This document shows positions 33,366-44,974 of a stretch of DNA of 64,000 bases, piece by piece (position 1 is the stretch's first letter; each line of letters begins with the position of its first letter). Both the position numbers and the translations under genes were made by a program. This DNA comes from Gloeophyllum trabeum ATCC 11539 (Eukaryota > Basidiomycota > Agaricomycetes > Gloeophyllales > Gloeophyllaceae): NCBI RefSeq assembly GCF_000344685.1, contig NW_006920418.1, positions 980,415 to 1,044,414 of the forward strand, read 5' to 3'. A model generated the notes under the pieces. It saw nothing but the letters and a program-made list of their open reading frames with translations, was not told the origin of the DNA and ran no database searches.

Positions 33366-33437
33366 GCCCCTCGGCCCACAGGCACCCGCCGTGCCCGCTC
33401 TTGTTCTTCCCCACCATCGACGCCGACCGCAGCAGCC

Positions 33438-36002
33438 ATGTCGCGCGAGCCCTCAGTAGACGTCGTCGCCGACCCCATCATCTCGTCCGACCTCGCCGCG
33501 TTCTCGCCATCGCCGTCTCCCATCCCGACGCTGACTCCTAGACCTAGTCAATCCGGTCGTCCGAGCATCCAAGCTAGGATGCCTTCCGATGTGCTGAGCT
33601 CAGGCTCGGAGACAGAGCCTTTGCTGGGCGGTCAGTTGAAGAGGAAGAAGCCTTTCTACCGTGCCAGGCCGCTGTGGTGAGTACTGTCTTGGCCGAGGGC
33701 CACGGTTCCGTGAAGATCCTGAGCTGCCAAACGCCTCTTCGCGCTTATCCTCGTTGTTTTTGCTCGTGCGAATGGATTCTGACATCGCGTCCATAGGCTA
33801 GTTCCTTTCGTCGTCGTTGCATCCCTTGTCGTAAGTACCGCCTTCCGTGTCCTGCGAGCCTCGTTAAGCCCAACATGCTACAACAGCGTGGAATGACCCT
33901 CGCCCCTCGTGTACAAGTATTCACGCAACTATCGTGTTCCGCTCTCTACCACCATCATTACAACCACACCGAATCTAATTCCTTGCTGGGTCTGCACTCT
34001 GTGCGACCCGCCCACAACCTCTCACATCCATCGTCCTCTCCTCTATCTTACCTATATCTAGACCCCGCAGGTCCCCATCTAGACCCACTATCTTTGGACC
34101 ATCTATCCGCTTCCTACGGCCCGCACGCCGCAGGTTCGGGCTCGCAGGCAATCGTTACATTCAATCGGAGCAGCGAAGACGAGGAGGAGGACCCGAGGAA
34201 TCTACCTTCGAAACGATGTCTCTCGGATCCCGCCGTGCAGAGCCGGGCGGCACGACTGCAGAGTATGATGACCGTTATCATGGGCACCCTGTCCGCCCTT
34301 ACGACGGGGTGGTGGGGTCACTTCGGCGAGCAGCACGGCCGTACTCGTGTTCTCGCCATTGCGACGCTCGGTCTATTCCTCACGTACGCAAGGCACCTCA
34401 TCTCCCTCCATTGACCCCCTAAACTTGACCTTTCGTTCCAGTGATCTCACATTCATCCTTGTATCCACGCCCCACACCCCCTTCTCCGGTCACGGGCACA
34501 AACTGCTGATCGTCGCCCCTTTCATCGAAGGACTACTCGGTGGCTGGTCCACTCTTCAAGGCGCGACCACCGCGTACGTCTCCGACTGCACCTCCGACGG
34601 CTCGCGCTCGCACATCTTCTCCCGCTTCACCGGCATGTTCTACCTCGGCTTCGCCGCAGGTCCCGCGATCGGCGCCTTCCTCATCCGGCACCCGCTCTTC
34701 AGCTCGCTCTTCAACTCGGACACCGCGCACCCCATACCCTCGGTGACCAACGTGTTCTGGGTCGCGATCTGCTGCAACGCGGTGAACCTGCTGCTCGTGG
34801 CGTTCGTGTTCCCGGAGAGCCTGAGCGAGGAGAAGAAGCGCGCGGCGCGGGAGAAGAATGCGGCGAAGAAGGCGACGGACGTCGCTGCGGGCAAGTCGGG
34901 CGGCATGATCGGGTTCTTCAGGGACTTTTTGAAGCCGCTGGCGATTTTCTTGCCCAAGAAGTCGGAGCTGCCTGGAGGGAAGACGAGGACTAACTGGGAT
35001 CTTACATTCTTGGCCTGCGCGTTGTTTGGGTATTTCCTGTCTACTGTAAGTTCTGGCTGTCTGAGTTATACTGTTTCTCGACTAATGATGTCTGCAGGGT
35101 ATTTGGCAGATCAAGTATCTCTATGCTGGACATGTTTACGGCTGGGGCGCTGAGCAGCTGAGCTACTACATCTCTTTTGCTGGTGGTGCCCGCGCTGTCA
35201 ATCTGCTGTTAATCATGCCAGGTAAGCAGTATTATGCGGGCCTCTGCTGTGGATTCACAGGGCGTTGCCGTAGTCATTATTGCCATGTTCAAGCCCAAGC
35301 CCAAACCAGCCAAGGCGTCTAGCACGGGTACTGTTGCTACCGTCCCGGTGGCTGTCAAGAAATCAGACAAGCCAACACTGTCCGCACTGTCCCACGAGGC
35401 GCACTTCGACATGGTCCTCGTCCGATTCTCTCTCGCCATGGACATGCTTTCGCAGGTGCTGGTGTCCATGGGCCCCATCGACGACAGCTTCGCGTCCCAG
35501 GCGATGTTCGTGGGCTTTACGAGCTTGAGCAGCTTCGCGAGCGGGGTGGTACCCTCAGGGCAGAGCCTCGCGCTGTGTATTATGCAGATTCAGGCCCATG
35601 GCCAGCCGGAGGTGGATAAAGCCGGAAGTGGGCATCTGTTCGGTGCCATTGCGAGCTTGCAGGCTATTGGGCAGATGATTCTCGGGGTGAGCATCACTCT
35701 TTGCGTACTTGGAGACATGTCGACTCAGCGGATTTCCTTGACCTCAGCCAATGCTCTTTGCTGCGATCTACGGCGGCACTGTCGCGGATTATCCGAAGGC
35801 AATCTTTACGTCGGCGGGAGCGATCTTGCTGGTGTCTCTGCTCATGATATTTATGGTCCGTCCTGCTGCTGACCTCAAGGCGAAGCGGAAAGCCAAGAGG
35901 GCGCAGCTCGACGCGGACATTGAACGGGGTAGATCGAGGGTCAGCAAGGATATCTCGCGACGACCCGCTCCTGTGGCTTCGTCGAGCTCTGGCTCGCCGT
36001 AA
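33438..36002 (+). CDS. major facilitator superfamily transporter
   Basis: Seven exons (33438-33676, 33797-33830, 33887-34383, 34442-35045, 35098-35221, 35274-35686, 35748-36002) encode 721 residues. A Ser/Pro-rich cytosolic N terminus of about 75 residues precedes the first membrane span (LVPFVVVASLV). The loop after span 2 has the MFS-type GWWGHFGEQHGRTRVLAIA signature (G-x3-D/E-x2-G-R). Later spans include LLIVAPFIEGLLGGW, YLGFAAGPAIGAFLI, and NVFWVAICCNAVNLLLVAFVF, with a Lys/Ala-rich central cytosolic loop and a basic C-terminal tail. Large extra loops place it near fungal YCR023C/tetracycline-efflux-like MFS proteins rather than sugar porters. Substrate unknown. Exon 2 is only 34 nt. Exon 6 uses an acceptor GCCGTAG that was chosen because it alone keeps phase. 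Confidence 0.85.
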
Positions 36003-36267
36003 ATTCGGTCGCTCAATTAGACGAGAAGGTGGCTATCTATCGAGTCGCATTAGAATGTAGACATCACGGTATGCACATTATTAGCTTGGTTATTGTATCG
36101 GGTTGTTGGTAGTCAGCGTTTCACTGTACACTAGCGTAATGGCTTTAACTTTGTACTATAGACAAGACAGTACTCGTATATTTATAATTCAATATGCGTT
36201 CCTTCTCATACAGGGTACAATCCGCAAAACCCAGATATGTCAGAGATAGGAAGATTCGGGGTATCTC

Positions 36268-37369
36268 TCATCGCACTGAGGAACCGCCATAGCCCGTACT
36301 ACGCCTCATAGACCCTAAGCCGGAGGATGATCCCTCGCCGCGATCATCATAATTGGAATTCGGGCGTCGCACACCAGCGAACCCAGGGGTACTATACCTC
36401 GACCCTCCAAAGACGCCCGGTGGAGCTGTCCTCTCCCTCTCCCAGTCGTACGCCTGAGCGCGTGGGCGGTCGCCAGGATCTCGCATCCTGTTGTACAATC
36501 CTGTCCCAAGGGCACCGAGGGCTGCCCCCGTCCAGAATCCAGGTCTGTAACCACCCCAGGTGGAGTCTGCGGAGGAAGGCTGTTGGGGCGACTTGCTGTA
36601 GGGTGGAGGGGGATCTGAAGGGTCGTGAGGGCCGGAGTTGAACCAGGAGTTGGTGCCTCCACCACCCCAGCCTCCGCCCCAGCCTGGAGCCCTAGGGGTG
36701 GATGGTCCCGTGGTGCCGGGTCGGCGTAGACAGTTTTTGAGTATGTTGTACAGTATCAGGACAAGGAATGCGAGCCACAGAATCATGAAGACAGTGCTCG
36801 CGATGTTATCAGCTGGATGGGATGTTGAGTACTATGCCGGAGACCACCATGGCGAGATATATGCGCACCGCTAAATGATTGCGCCAGTCGGGAGGGCATG
36901 CGAGTTCCATCTCTATCGCTGCGAAGGGCTCCCGGAACCTCGACTAGGCGGTATTCCAATCCGCATGATTCTAGTGCAAGATTGGATGTTGATTACTAGG
37001 GGTTGAGCATTGCAGGACTATGCACATACCTTTGAGGACATACGGGTCACCCGGCCCCGACCATCCTTCACAGGACACTTGCACTCTCCCAAAACGCAGG
37101 GCTTCCGGCAACTCCGCTTCACACTGCCATAGTAATCAGCAAAAGACGGTCCCGGACGAGCTTGCAAAGCTTAAGGCTGCACTTACTTTCCAATCCACGT
37201 CCGTACCGCTGCCGCCCGAGTTCGTACATCTCACAACATCGGGCGTGTAAAATCGGCAAGCCTTGCCTATGCATGTCAATTGCGGAATAGGGTCGCCTCG
37301 TCGGGCTGCGGTGAGCTCGTCCTTGTAGAAGGTCAAGGCAGGGATGCTTGCCAGCGCCACGCGAGACAT
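36268..37369 (-). CDS. SARAF-like store-operated calcium entry regulator
   Basis: Four exons (37369-37187, 37123-37030, 36970-36869, 36812-36268) give 307 residues. The N-terminal lumenal part matches the SARAF/TMEM66 pattern: TARR..PIPQLTCIG, FYTPDVVRC, G.DVDWKCEAEL, then FGRVQVSCEGW, DPYVLK, ESCGLEYRL. A single membrane span follows (about 134-153, MILWLAFLVLILYNIL), then a Gly/Pro/Arg-rich cytosolic tail. In animals SARAF is an ER protein that promotes inactivation of store-operated calcium entry. The spacing of the lumenal cysteines is conserved. No signal peptide is visible from ATG 37369, so an upstream exon may be missing or the short hydrophobic start may serve. It overlaps no neighbour and converges with the MFS gene. 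Confidence 0.85.
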
Positions 37370-38115
37370 GTTCGCTTAGATCCACCGAGCTTCTTTGTCC
37401 TGGACGATGTCGACGACTTCAAGTCAGACCACGGAGGCTTAGTGTCTGTTACGATGCCGATCCAAAGGAAGACGACGAGGATGGACTTGCAGTCTGAAGA
37501 CGCGCAATAGACGTCATGCTATAGTTGCTGAGCCTTGTGTCGTGACGTGGAGGTACGTGTCTCGCAGCAGGCTTGGACAAAGGTAATCCGGTACAAGTCT
37601 AAGTCCAACCAGTATTGACATGTTACTGGTAATCACAAACAGGTCTCTACATGCAGTCCTGGCCCTGGCTTGGGTTGCTTCCTGTATATATGTCGAGTTC
37701 ACACTCCCGATAACTCCTGCCTTAGACTTTTAAATGGCGTCTCCTCAATATCCAGTTGATAGGCGAGCAATCCTCTCCTGCCTATGGTGGCCGGTGTTTA
37801 TCTGAAGTAGTTGCCAGCCTAGACCACTTTGCATCCAACGCTGGTCTTAGTCTCCTGCCACTTATTGCACGGTGAAATACTCAAGCTTGACTCCCTGGAG
37901 ATAGTAGTATCACTGCCTGTGCCTACCATCTCGTTCGGAAGAACCAAGGTTCTGTATACGCGTCTCTTAGACATCACGATTCCGCAGTGTTCATGTCCTT
38001 TGGATTGACATGCTCATCATGGTCTCTGATGCAGTCTGTTGGGGTTCAATAGATAGACACCCACGCCGAGCGACTTAAGGATGGGGCGTACTCGACAGCG
38101 TCCTCACCTTTCCCC
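37370..38115. other. intergenic, contains second copy of the A-box-like repeat
   Basis: No gene seen. 37748-37774 repeats the 32828-32854 sequence. From about 37690 onward the sequence is duplicated upstream of the second 7TM paralog (near 39790). Confidence 0.5.
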
Positions 38116-39677
38116 ATGTCCGTCGCTGACACGGCCACCCAAGGTGCTGTTGAGATTGGGTGTTTTCTCGCTTCGTGCTTGTTCGGTGTCGTCCTGCCTC
38201 AGTCCTATGACTACTATAAATCACAGACGGAACAAGGCGTCCCAAAAGATAGCTTCCGACTTCGCCTCTTTGTGAGTGCACCACATGCGTTGTGCCCTAT
38301 CCTCCACTAATTACCTCGCAGACGGCGTCTATTGTGTACGGTCTGAAATGTGGAATCGCTGATTCTCACAATGAAATCCAGAATCATAGATGTTGTCCAC
38401 GCCATTTCCATGTGGATTTACTTATATGGGGTTAGCATTGTCCATCCTGGGGATACTTTGGCTCGCACTGGTGCGCCGGAGCTGGGAGCCCTGGTCACCG
38501 TGTTCAGCATGGAACTATTGTCGTCTTCCCTTGTACAGGTCAGCTTCTCTCTCGCTTGCGAGCCGGGTTGATTGAGATAGCACGCCGTCAAAGCTGTTTT
38601 TTTCTCACAGAGTGTATATGCTATCCCGCCGCCTCGTAATCGCAGTGCTCGGCTGCGTACGCGCAAGCGTGAAGCTAGCGCGGTTGCTTATCATTTTCAT
38701 CCTTCTCGGACCTCAGACAGATGCAGGAGTGCTTCAGAACCCTGTACTAGTTGTGATGCCCGCTTTTGCTGCTGTTGCTGTGGTAGAAGTCTTCAACACG
38801 GTCACTCTCTGCGTTGTGCTCCGATCCAGGAGAGCGCAAATCCGGAGGTGTGCAATTCATAGGGACTCGTCTCCGCGTAGAGCAACATCCTCATGGTGAA
38901 CTACCTTCTTGTCGACTTAGGACCAAGAAAGTCATTGATAAACTGATGCTATGGAGTATACGTGAGTATAAGCGGCGCCTCTTTCCCGTTGCCTCTGCTA
39001 AAAACAGGTACAGAGACGGGTCTTCTCATAAGGTCTGGTGGCAGCGAACTGTCCCGGTCCAGATTAAACTGATTGCTCCCTAGCATATGTTCGATACTGG
39101 TTGTCCTCCTGGTAAGCTTTGATCTTTCCGGCTCTGTAGACCGATGTCTCTTACCATCCGGAGTCCAGCTTGTTTTTTCGCCCAGAACTGGTGGGACAGC
39201 TGCTCTACTCTGTGATTACTCGCTCAGATGTCTTCCAACGATGTAGAAATCTGGGCCGTGCCTTTCGCGATACTTCCCAAACGTGAGTCACTGCGCCAAG
39301 CAATAGGATACCTCTGACTCAAACTAGTATTTTCACTCTCGCTGCTTAGTTCGTGAGTACTCTGGCAGAATTCGACCCACTTCCTCATTCCTGAGCGTTC
39401 GTGTTCCAGTCTGAACTCCCGCGCGCATATTCGACGAGCCATGGAGAACACTCCAGTCACGTTCTCAATCCTGGACTCTGAGCCTGTTGCAGGGGTTGTG
39501 CCAACCGTTAGTCTTGCTGTCGACTTGTTCACATAACCAATGTTTAGTGAAGACCAGGGTCCCCCTATACTTCTGGAGTTACCTAACCGGGGCAGAAACG
39601 CAGCCGACGCCGATGATGCTGCCAAGTTTCCTCCCCAAGACCTGGAGAACAACGTTGGACTGGGCCAGCAGCACTGA
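38116..39677 (+). CDS. basidiomycete 7TM protein (DUF6534-like), tandem copy 1
   Basis: Twelve exons (38116-38271, 38322-38335, 38382-38538, 38594-38847, 38921-38961, 39008-39032, 39084-39111, 39169-39190, 39247-39282, 39328-39352, 39410-39506, 39558-39677) give 324 residues. Hydrophobic segments include GCFLASCLFGVVLPQSYDYY, VVHAISMWIYLYGVSIV, RLVIAVLGCV, VVMPAFAAVAVVEVFNTVTL, ETGLLISICSILVVLL and WAVPFAILPKLFSLSLL, followed by SSLNSRAHIRRAM. This layout is that of the agaricomycete-expanded DUF6534 family of receptor-like membrane proteins of unknown role. Exon 2 is only 14 nt. Exon choice was confirmed because the second copy at 40144 keeps every exon length except the last and every phase. 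Confidence 0.8.
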
Positions 39678-40143
39678 GGCGAAACAACGAGTATGCACCA
39701 TCTGAACTTGTAAGGTAATCTGTTGGACTCTACTGTACTGGTATAAACGCGAGTCTGTTAACCCCAAGTTTGCCTTGTATATCCTCGGTACGGATGTTGA
39801 GTTTGATTCGCGCTCCCGATAACGGTGACCGGTCCTAATCTGGCGCGCTCGTCAATCTCGAGCTCACTTTGCAGTCAACGCTGGTCTGGCCCCCGCGACT
39901 CGACGCAGTGTGAAATAGCTCAGGCTTGGCTCCTTGGAGATACTAGTAGTAGTATTCCTGCCAGGCTGTCACGCCGTTCAGACCAACTCCGTATCCGCGT
40001 CTCTTCGACATCACAACTCCGCAGTGTTCATGCCCTTTCATCTGACATACTCATCTTCTTCTGTGATGCGAACTCCCGAGTTCGATAGATATAAACCCAC
40101 GCAGAGCGACGGAGAGTGCGCGACGACATCCTTTCCTTTATCC
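39678..40143. other. intergenic spacer of the tandem duplication
   Basis: From about 39790 it is a diverged copy of the region upstream of copy 1 (shared CTCCCGATAAC, CCGCAGTGTTCATG). No separate gene. Confidence 0.55.
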
Positions 40144-41720
40144 ATGTCCGTTGCTGACACGGCCAGCCAGGGTGCGGTCGAGATTGGCTGTGTTCTCGCT
40201 TCGTGCTTGTTTGGCATTGTCCTGTCTCAGTCCTACGACTACTACAAATCACAAAACGAGCAATGCATCCAAAGAGATAATGTGAAGCTTCGGCTCTTCG
40301 TGAGTCCGCCGTATTTGTCGGCCTCTAGCTTCGACTCATTTACCCTTCAGGTAGCGTCTATCGTGTATGATGTTATGACCGAAATGTGGAATCACTGATT
40401 CACACATAGTAATCCAGAGTTATAGATGTTATCCACACCATTTCCATGTGGATATACTTCTACGGGGTTAGCATTATTAACCCTGCGGATATCTTAGTTC
40501 GCGCTGGTGCGCCGGAGCTGGGAGCCTTTGTCACTTTGCTCAGCATGGAACTGCTGTCATCATCCCTTGTGCAGGTAGGTTCGATCTTCGATTACTCGCT
40601 CGCCTGACGCATTTATATTGAAAACCATCGAAGCTGTTCTTTACTCACAGGGTATACATGCTGTCCCGCCGTCTTGTGCTCGCTATACTCGGCTGGGCAG
40701 GAGTAGGGGCGAAGATAGCCAGGGGCATTGCTCTTATGGTCCTTTCCGGGCAGCGAATATATCCAAGGATCTTTCAGAATCCTTTGCTGGTCTTAGCGCC
40801 TACTTTTACTCTTGTCGCCCTCGCGGAAGTCTTCAATACGGTAGCGCTCTGCGTCGTTCTCCGATCTAAGAGATCCCAAGTCAAGAGGTATGTGATCCGC
40901 TGCAACTTCCCCCTGCTTAGAGCAATGTCTTATATCAGAGTGATTTCTTGCATGCTCAGCACAAGAAGAATACTTGATAAGCTGATGCTTTGGAGCATAC
41001 GTGAGTGGCAGCGGCGCCTCTTTCCCGTCAACTCCGCTAAGGACAGAAATAGAAACTGGGCTTCTCATAAGGTACGATGATTGCATACTCTCGTGATTTT
41101 ATATAAGCCGATGTATCCTTAGCATATGTTCAATCGCAATAGTGCTCCTGGTGGGTTCTGGACATCTTTTCTCTCTCAGACGAGGCCTCTTACCATCCGG
41201 AAATAACCAGCTTGCCTTGTCCCCCAGGACTGGTAGGATACCTGTCCTCTGTAATTTCCCAGTCAAACCTTTTCTGACGATACAGACATCTGGATCGCAC
41301 CTTTCTTGATGCTTCCGAAATGTAAGCTTCCTCCATGCAGAGTAATGTCATACTCATAACTGGAAGCAGTATTTTCACTTTCGCTTTTAACCACGTGAGC
41401 ATTCAGGTACGCTATCTAGCGCATCCTCTTGATTCTGAGCGATTGTACCCCAGTCTAAACTCCCGTGCGCATATTCGACGAGCCATGGACACCGCCCCGG
41501 TGACGTTCTCAATATTGGACCCCGGCCCTGTAACAGGGTCTGTACCAACCGTAAGTCTCGTTATATACTCTCGCGCCGATGATTGCTGCACAGACACCAC
41601 TAGGGACCCCCTATACTTCTGGAATTACCTGACCGAGGCAATGCAGCCGGGAAGGATGAGCGAGCCAAGGTACCTCCCGAAGACCTAGAGAACAGCTATG
41701 GGCTCGGTCAGCAGCACTGA
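40144..41720 (+). CDS. basidiomycete 7TM protein (DUF6534-like), tandem copy 2
   Basis: Twelve exons (40144-40299, 40351-40364, 40418-40574, 40634-40887, 40960-41000, 41047-41071, 41123-41150, 41211-41232, 41286-41321, 41370-41394, 41454-41550, 41604-41720) encode 323 residues. Exon lengths equal copy 1 except the last (117 versus 120 nt). Starts MSVADTASQGAVEIGCVLAS and ends ENSYGLGQQH; transmembrane segments correspond one to one with copy 1. The 14 nt microexon is kept (GTAGCGTCTATCGT). At first its donor seems mutated relative to copy 1, but the GTATGA donor with the CCAG acceptor 10 nt upstream of the obvious one restores the frame in both copies. The gene appears intact and is a duplication of about 2.03 kb. 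Confidence 0.8.
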
Positions 41721-41849
41721 GGAGGCATGGTAATGCGTATGCACCAATTGAAGTTGGAAGATATTCGCGATCGGTGCTACGTTACTGTACTATTACAAAC
41801 ATCGACGACACTCTAAATGATGATGAACCCATACCGAAAATGAGTAAGT

Positions 41850-44555
41850 CTATGAAGCAGGACACCCAGCACAAAGCCCGTGCCCGCAACCCCAGCAACT
41901 CGCAGCCCCGACGCCGAAAGTCCGCAAAACTAAAGATACAACGCTTATAACGCCCTCGCCAAGCACAAAACCGCTCGCTATGATTATCAACCTGATATCG
42001 TGGCCGTCTTTGACGACGCGTCTATGGTACACGTATTCCGTGATGCCCCCGACCAACCGGGCGAGGGAGAACGAGGGCGTGTTGAGGAAGCCGATGGCGA
42101 ACGCTACGCCGGAGGGGATCCATTTGGAGTAGGGCAGCTGGTGACGCACGGCGTAGGTTTTGAAGCCGGCTACTGCGCCGAATACGATTGCGAAAGCAAG
42201 CATGAACACTCCGCTCTTCGCTGGTAGTTGGCCATCCCCTGCAATCATAGTTTAGTTTTGGAGAGATTGAAGACTCACGGGTACTAGGCTACTCACGAAG
42301 CAAACGTGCTAGGCTGAGCCAGACGTACGCTGTCGGTGCGGGGAATGACGGCCCTGGTATTGCGTACGCTTTGCTGTACAGACTGTATGCAGTGGACGTC
42401 ACGACAATAGACAAAGCCGAGCCGATCAGCTGCCCGTAGAATTGCGCCCTCGGGGACGCATGAATGAGGTGACCGGTTTTCAAGTCCTGCATCAGATCAC
42501 CCGCCCTATAGTCAATGTCAGCAAAGAACAGGCAAGGCGGGATGAGATGTAAACGCACTGTTGCGCGCCGGCTTCCGCCACTCCACCAGCGATGATGTTC
42601 GCCACAATATTGCCGGGCTGAATAATGGCGAAGAGTAGCTGGCTGATCTTACCCAGTCCGCTGACAGGGTTCAAATCTGTCTCCCCAAGAGCACGCACTC
42701 TGTCCGTCCAGCATCAGAATTTTGTACAGGCATCAACGGATCTAGCTTCTTACCCCAGGATGCTGAGCAGCCCGCCCATGATGAACCCTACCACCGTAGC
42801 CCATGGCGTGATCCCCTCTTTCCCAAAAATAAACCACACAAGGAAAATGCCCAGCACAACACTCGCCCCGAGGCCCCACAGCACCCAGCTATTCGGCACC
42901 AGCCTATCCTCTGTCTCCACCTCGTTATCATCTTTATCATGCTCCGACACGTGCACCCCGCTGGCGCGACGCCTGCGTATACGCATCTCCTTCGCGACGA
43001 ACTCGGCGACGACGGGGAGGAGCGAGACGAAGCTGTCTGCGCACATGATCGCGAGGGACGTCCAGAGGATCCAGCCGCGCGCACCGGCGGTCATGTCGCC
43101 CACCGCGTCCGGGGCCCAGCCGTTGTATTTTGAGAGCGGGGACAGCACACCCCAGCCGACCAGCATGCCCTTTGCAGGCGTGAGTGAGTGCGGTACGAAG
43201 GAGGAAGGGGGCTCACGAGGTTCATGCTGAGCGTGGTGGGGAAGCCCATTATGATACCTAGGATGCGGTAAGTGGAGGGAGATGAAATGTGAGCGAGGAT
43301 GCGGACCTTGACCGATGTACGAAAGGCTGGGTGTGAAAGACCAGAGCCATTCCCTGGCTAGGTAGTTCCCGAATAGAGGTATTGAGAAAACGATGGGAAA
43401 AAAGTACGCTGCAAGCTGTCTACAGGTTAGCATATACCTTACTCTACTTACTTGGCACTGACAGTCATAACGCCCGAAGCAACAAAGCTCCAGAACAAGG
43501 CCACCCAGCTCTCCTGCTGGACATACTCGCGCACGGGCGGGTCGGCTGATTCAACGATGTCGGAGACGGTGGGTGTGTCAGGCAGTGGTCCTTCATACGC
43601 ATGGTCGTGCTCGTCCGCGTCTTCGACCGTCAAAGCCCGGTAGCCTGTGTGGCGCCTCCGGATGGTGGTATCGGGCGGCGGCAGTTGATGCAGGACCGAG
43701 ATAAGCTGGGCAGTCGCCGTGCCCGAAGGGAAAGGGAGTTGCTCCTCAATAATCTAGAGTACGTCATGATAACAATAAAGTAGGGCGCCGTGAGATGGGG
43801 GCGTGCATACCACCTGTTTCCGGATCGGAGGAGAGAGGAAGACCCTGTAACCATGACCAAGCCCAAGAGGTTAATCGTCCATAGACTGATCAGGATATGT
43901 GGTATTATGTACCCGAAGAACGCAACTGCGCAGGACCATCCTATAGCCGCAACCCATGATAGGTGCACGGGAGGGGTACCGTCCCTTTCTTCATCCAGGA
44001 GACCGAGAGCCGGTAGAATGCCTACGAATCCCGCAGCAAGAGGCATCTATCGTTGGTCAGTCAGCTGGCTGTTTTGTTCCGTCCAGAACATGATGTGCAT
44101 ACAGTTCCCGTCGCCACGGCCGTGGTCTGCAGAACAATGTTCTCCTGTGGGGTCATTGGTCGCGGTAGCAGCCGCGATATAAGGAAACCAATGAGAGCGG
44201 ATTGCAGCGACATCCTTGCGACGGAGGATCATTACGAATCTTAACCATAGCCTTGAGAGTGGAAGGGGCATACATGCTGATCCATCCTGTCTGCAGGCCG
44301 AAGTATAGGTTCGTAAAGCATAGCAGGCAGCCTATCAGAAGACCAAGTACGACGGCTGGAAACTACCCACACTGGAATGAGGCTGTAGTCATAGTGAACA
44401 TGCGCAGATAACGACATACCGTGAACTCTGGTTGGGAGGCACCGCTAGGACGGGATTCCGGGATTCTGGTGCGCTCTCTGCAGCCACGCAAAGGTTCCAA
44501 CTCGACACTCGACTCTGAAGGTGGCAGCATACCTTATCCATGCCAACAAAGTCAT
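41850..44555 (-). CDS. OPT-family oligopeptide/metal-chelate transporter
   Basis: Thirteen exons (44555-44533, 44477-44420, 44362-44274, 44214-44103, 44046-43913, 43844-43814, 43753-43452, 43419-43307, 43257-43217, 43169-42754, 42699-42559, 42505-42297, 42238-41850) give 685 residues. Family marks: CLLCFTNLYFGLQTGWISMM near the N terminus, PQENIVLQTTAVATGT, PIRKQIIEEQLPFPSGTATA, SLSYIGQGIIMGFPTTLSMN, GWGVLSPLSKYNGWAPD, RALGETDLNPVSGLGKISQL (about 441-460) and the Cys-rich end CWGCGHGLC. These are OPT/YSL-type proton-coupled transporters of peptides or metal chelates at the plasma membrane. Many membrane spans are evident. It is divergent from a ferric reductase, which favours a metal-chelate role. 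The first exon (23 nt) is the least certain. Confidence 0.9.
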
Positions 44556-44974
44556 GACAGACGCAGACCAGCCTAGAGGGACGTCGACGCCACCCTCGCA
44601 GTCTTAAGCTTATTACAGAGGCGCTCAGAGCAAGCTCAGTGTGGGCTTTCTCCGCGAATCATCCGAGTCGTAGTTGGACGCAGCTGCTGCCACCCTAATG
44701 GTACTCTCACCGACTCATCCTTTCGTGCTTCCTATTTGTCGAACAGGACCCTCTGCGGAGTGTCTGCTGATGTCGTTGCAACGATATCCGATGAACGAGT
44801 TCTATGTATCTATTTCTGCCGGCCTCCGATACCTATGGTTGTCAGAGCTACAGCTTACAACCATACTTATCGGAGCCTTGCTTTGAAATACCCCTACTGC
44901 GGGTGCACTGACCTGCATGTATAAGAATGGACTGAAGGTTCGTGTCTTCAATTTTAGAGCCGCCGGTCGGGACC
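44556..44974. promoter_or_regulatory. shared divergent promoter, OPT and ferric reductase
   Basis: 419 bp lie between the two start codons. I found no canonical WGATAR iron-repressor site; the nearest is a single CTTATCG near 44866. Short frames in it are not coding. Confidence 0.5.

Larger units (their letters stand above)
28620..33437. other. AT-rich gene-poor region with simple and decayed repeats
   Basis: No convincing gene in about 4.8 kb. Noted are an AAAAAG microsatellite at 29347-29371, a degenerate 125 bp-period repeat at 30345-30512 (CCTATGGGCTG recurring), and an AT-rich inverted repeat at 30580-30650 (ATTATACATGAT with ATCATGTATAAT) with a CCATGATCATGG palindrome inside. A short GGAGGCAGTTATGA duplication lies near 32070-32095. 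Confidence 0.5.

Noticed and set aside
40351..40430. Apparent splice-site mutation making 7TM copy 2 a pseudogene
   Set aside because: A GTATGA donor with an upstream acceptor gives a canonical intron in phase, and the same choice works in copy 1.
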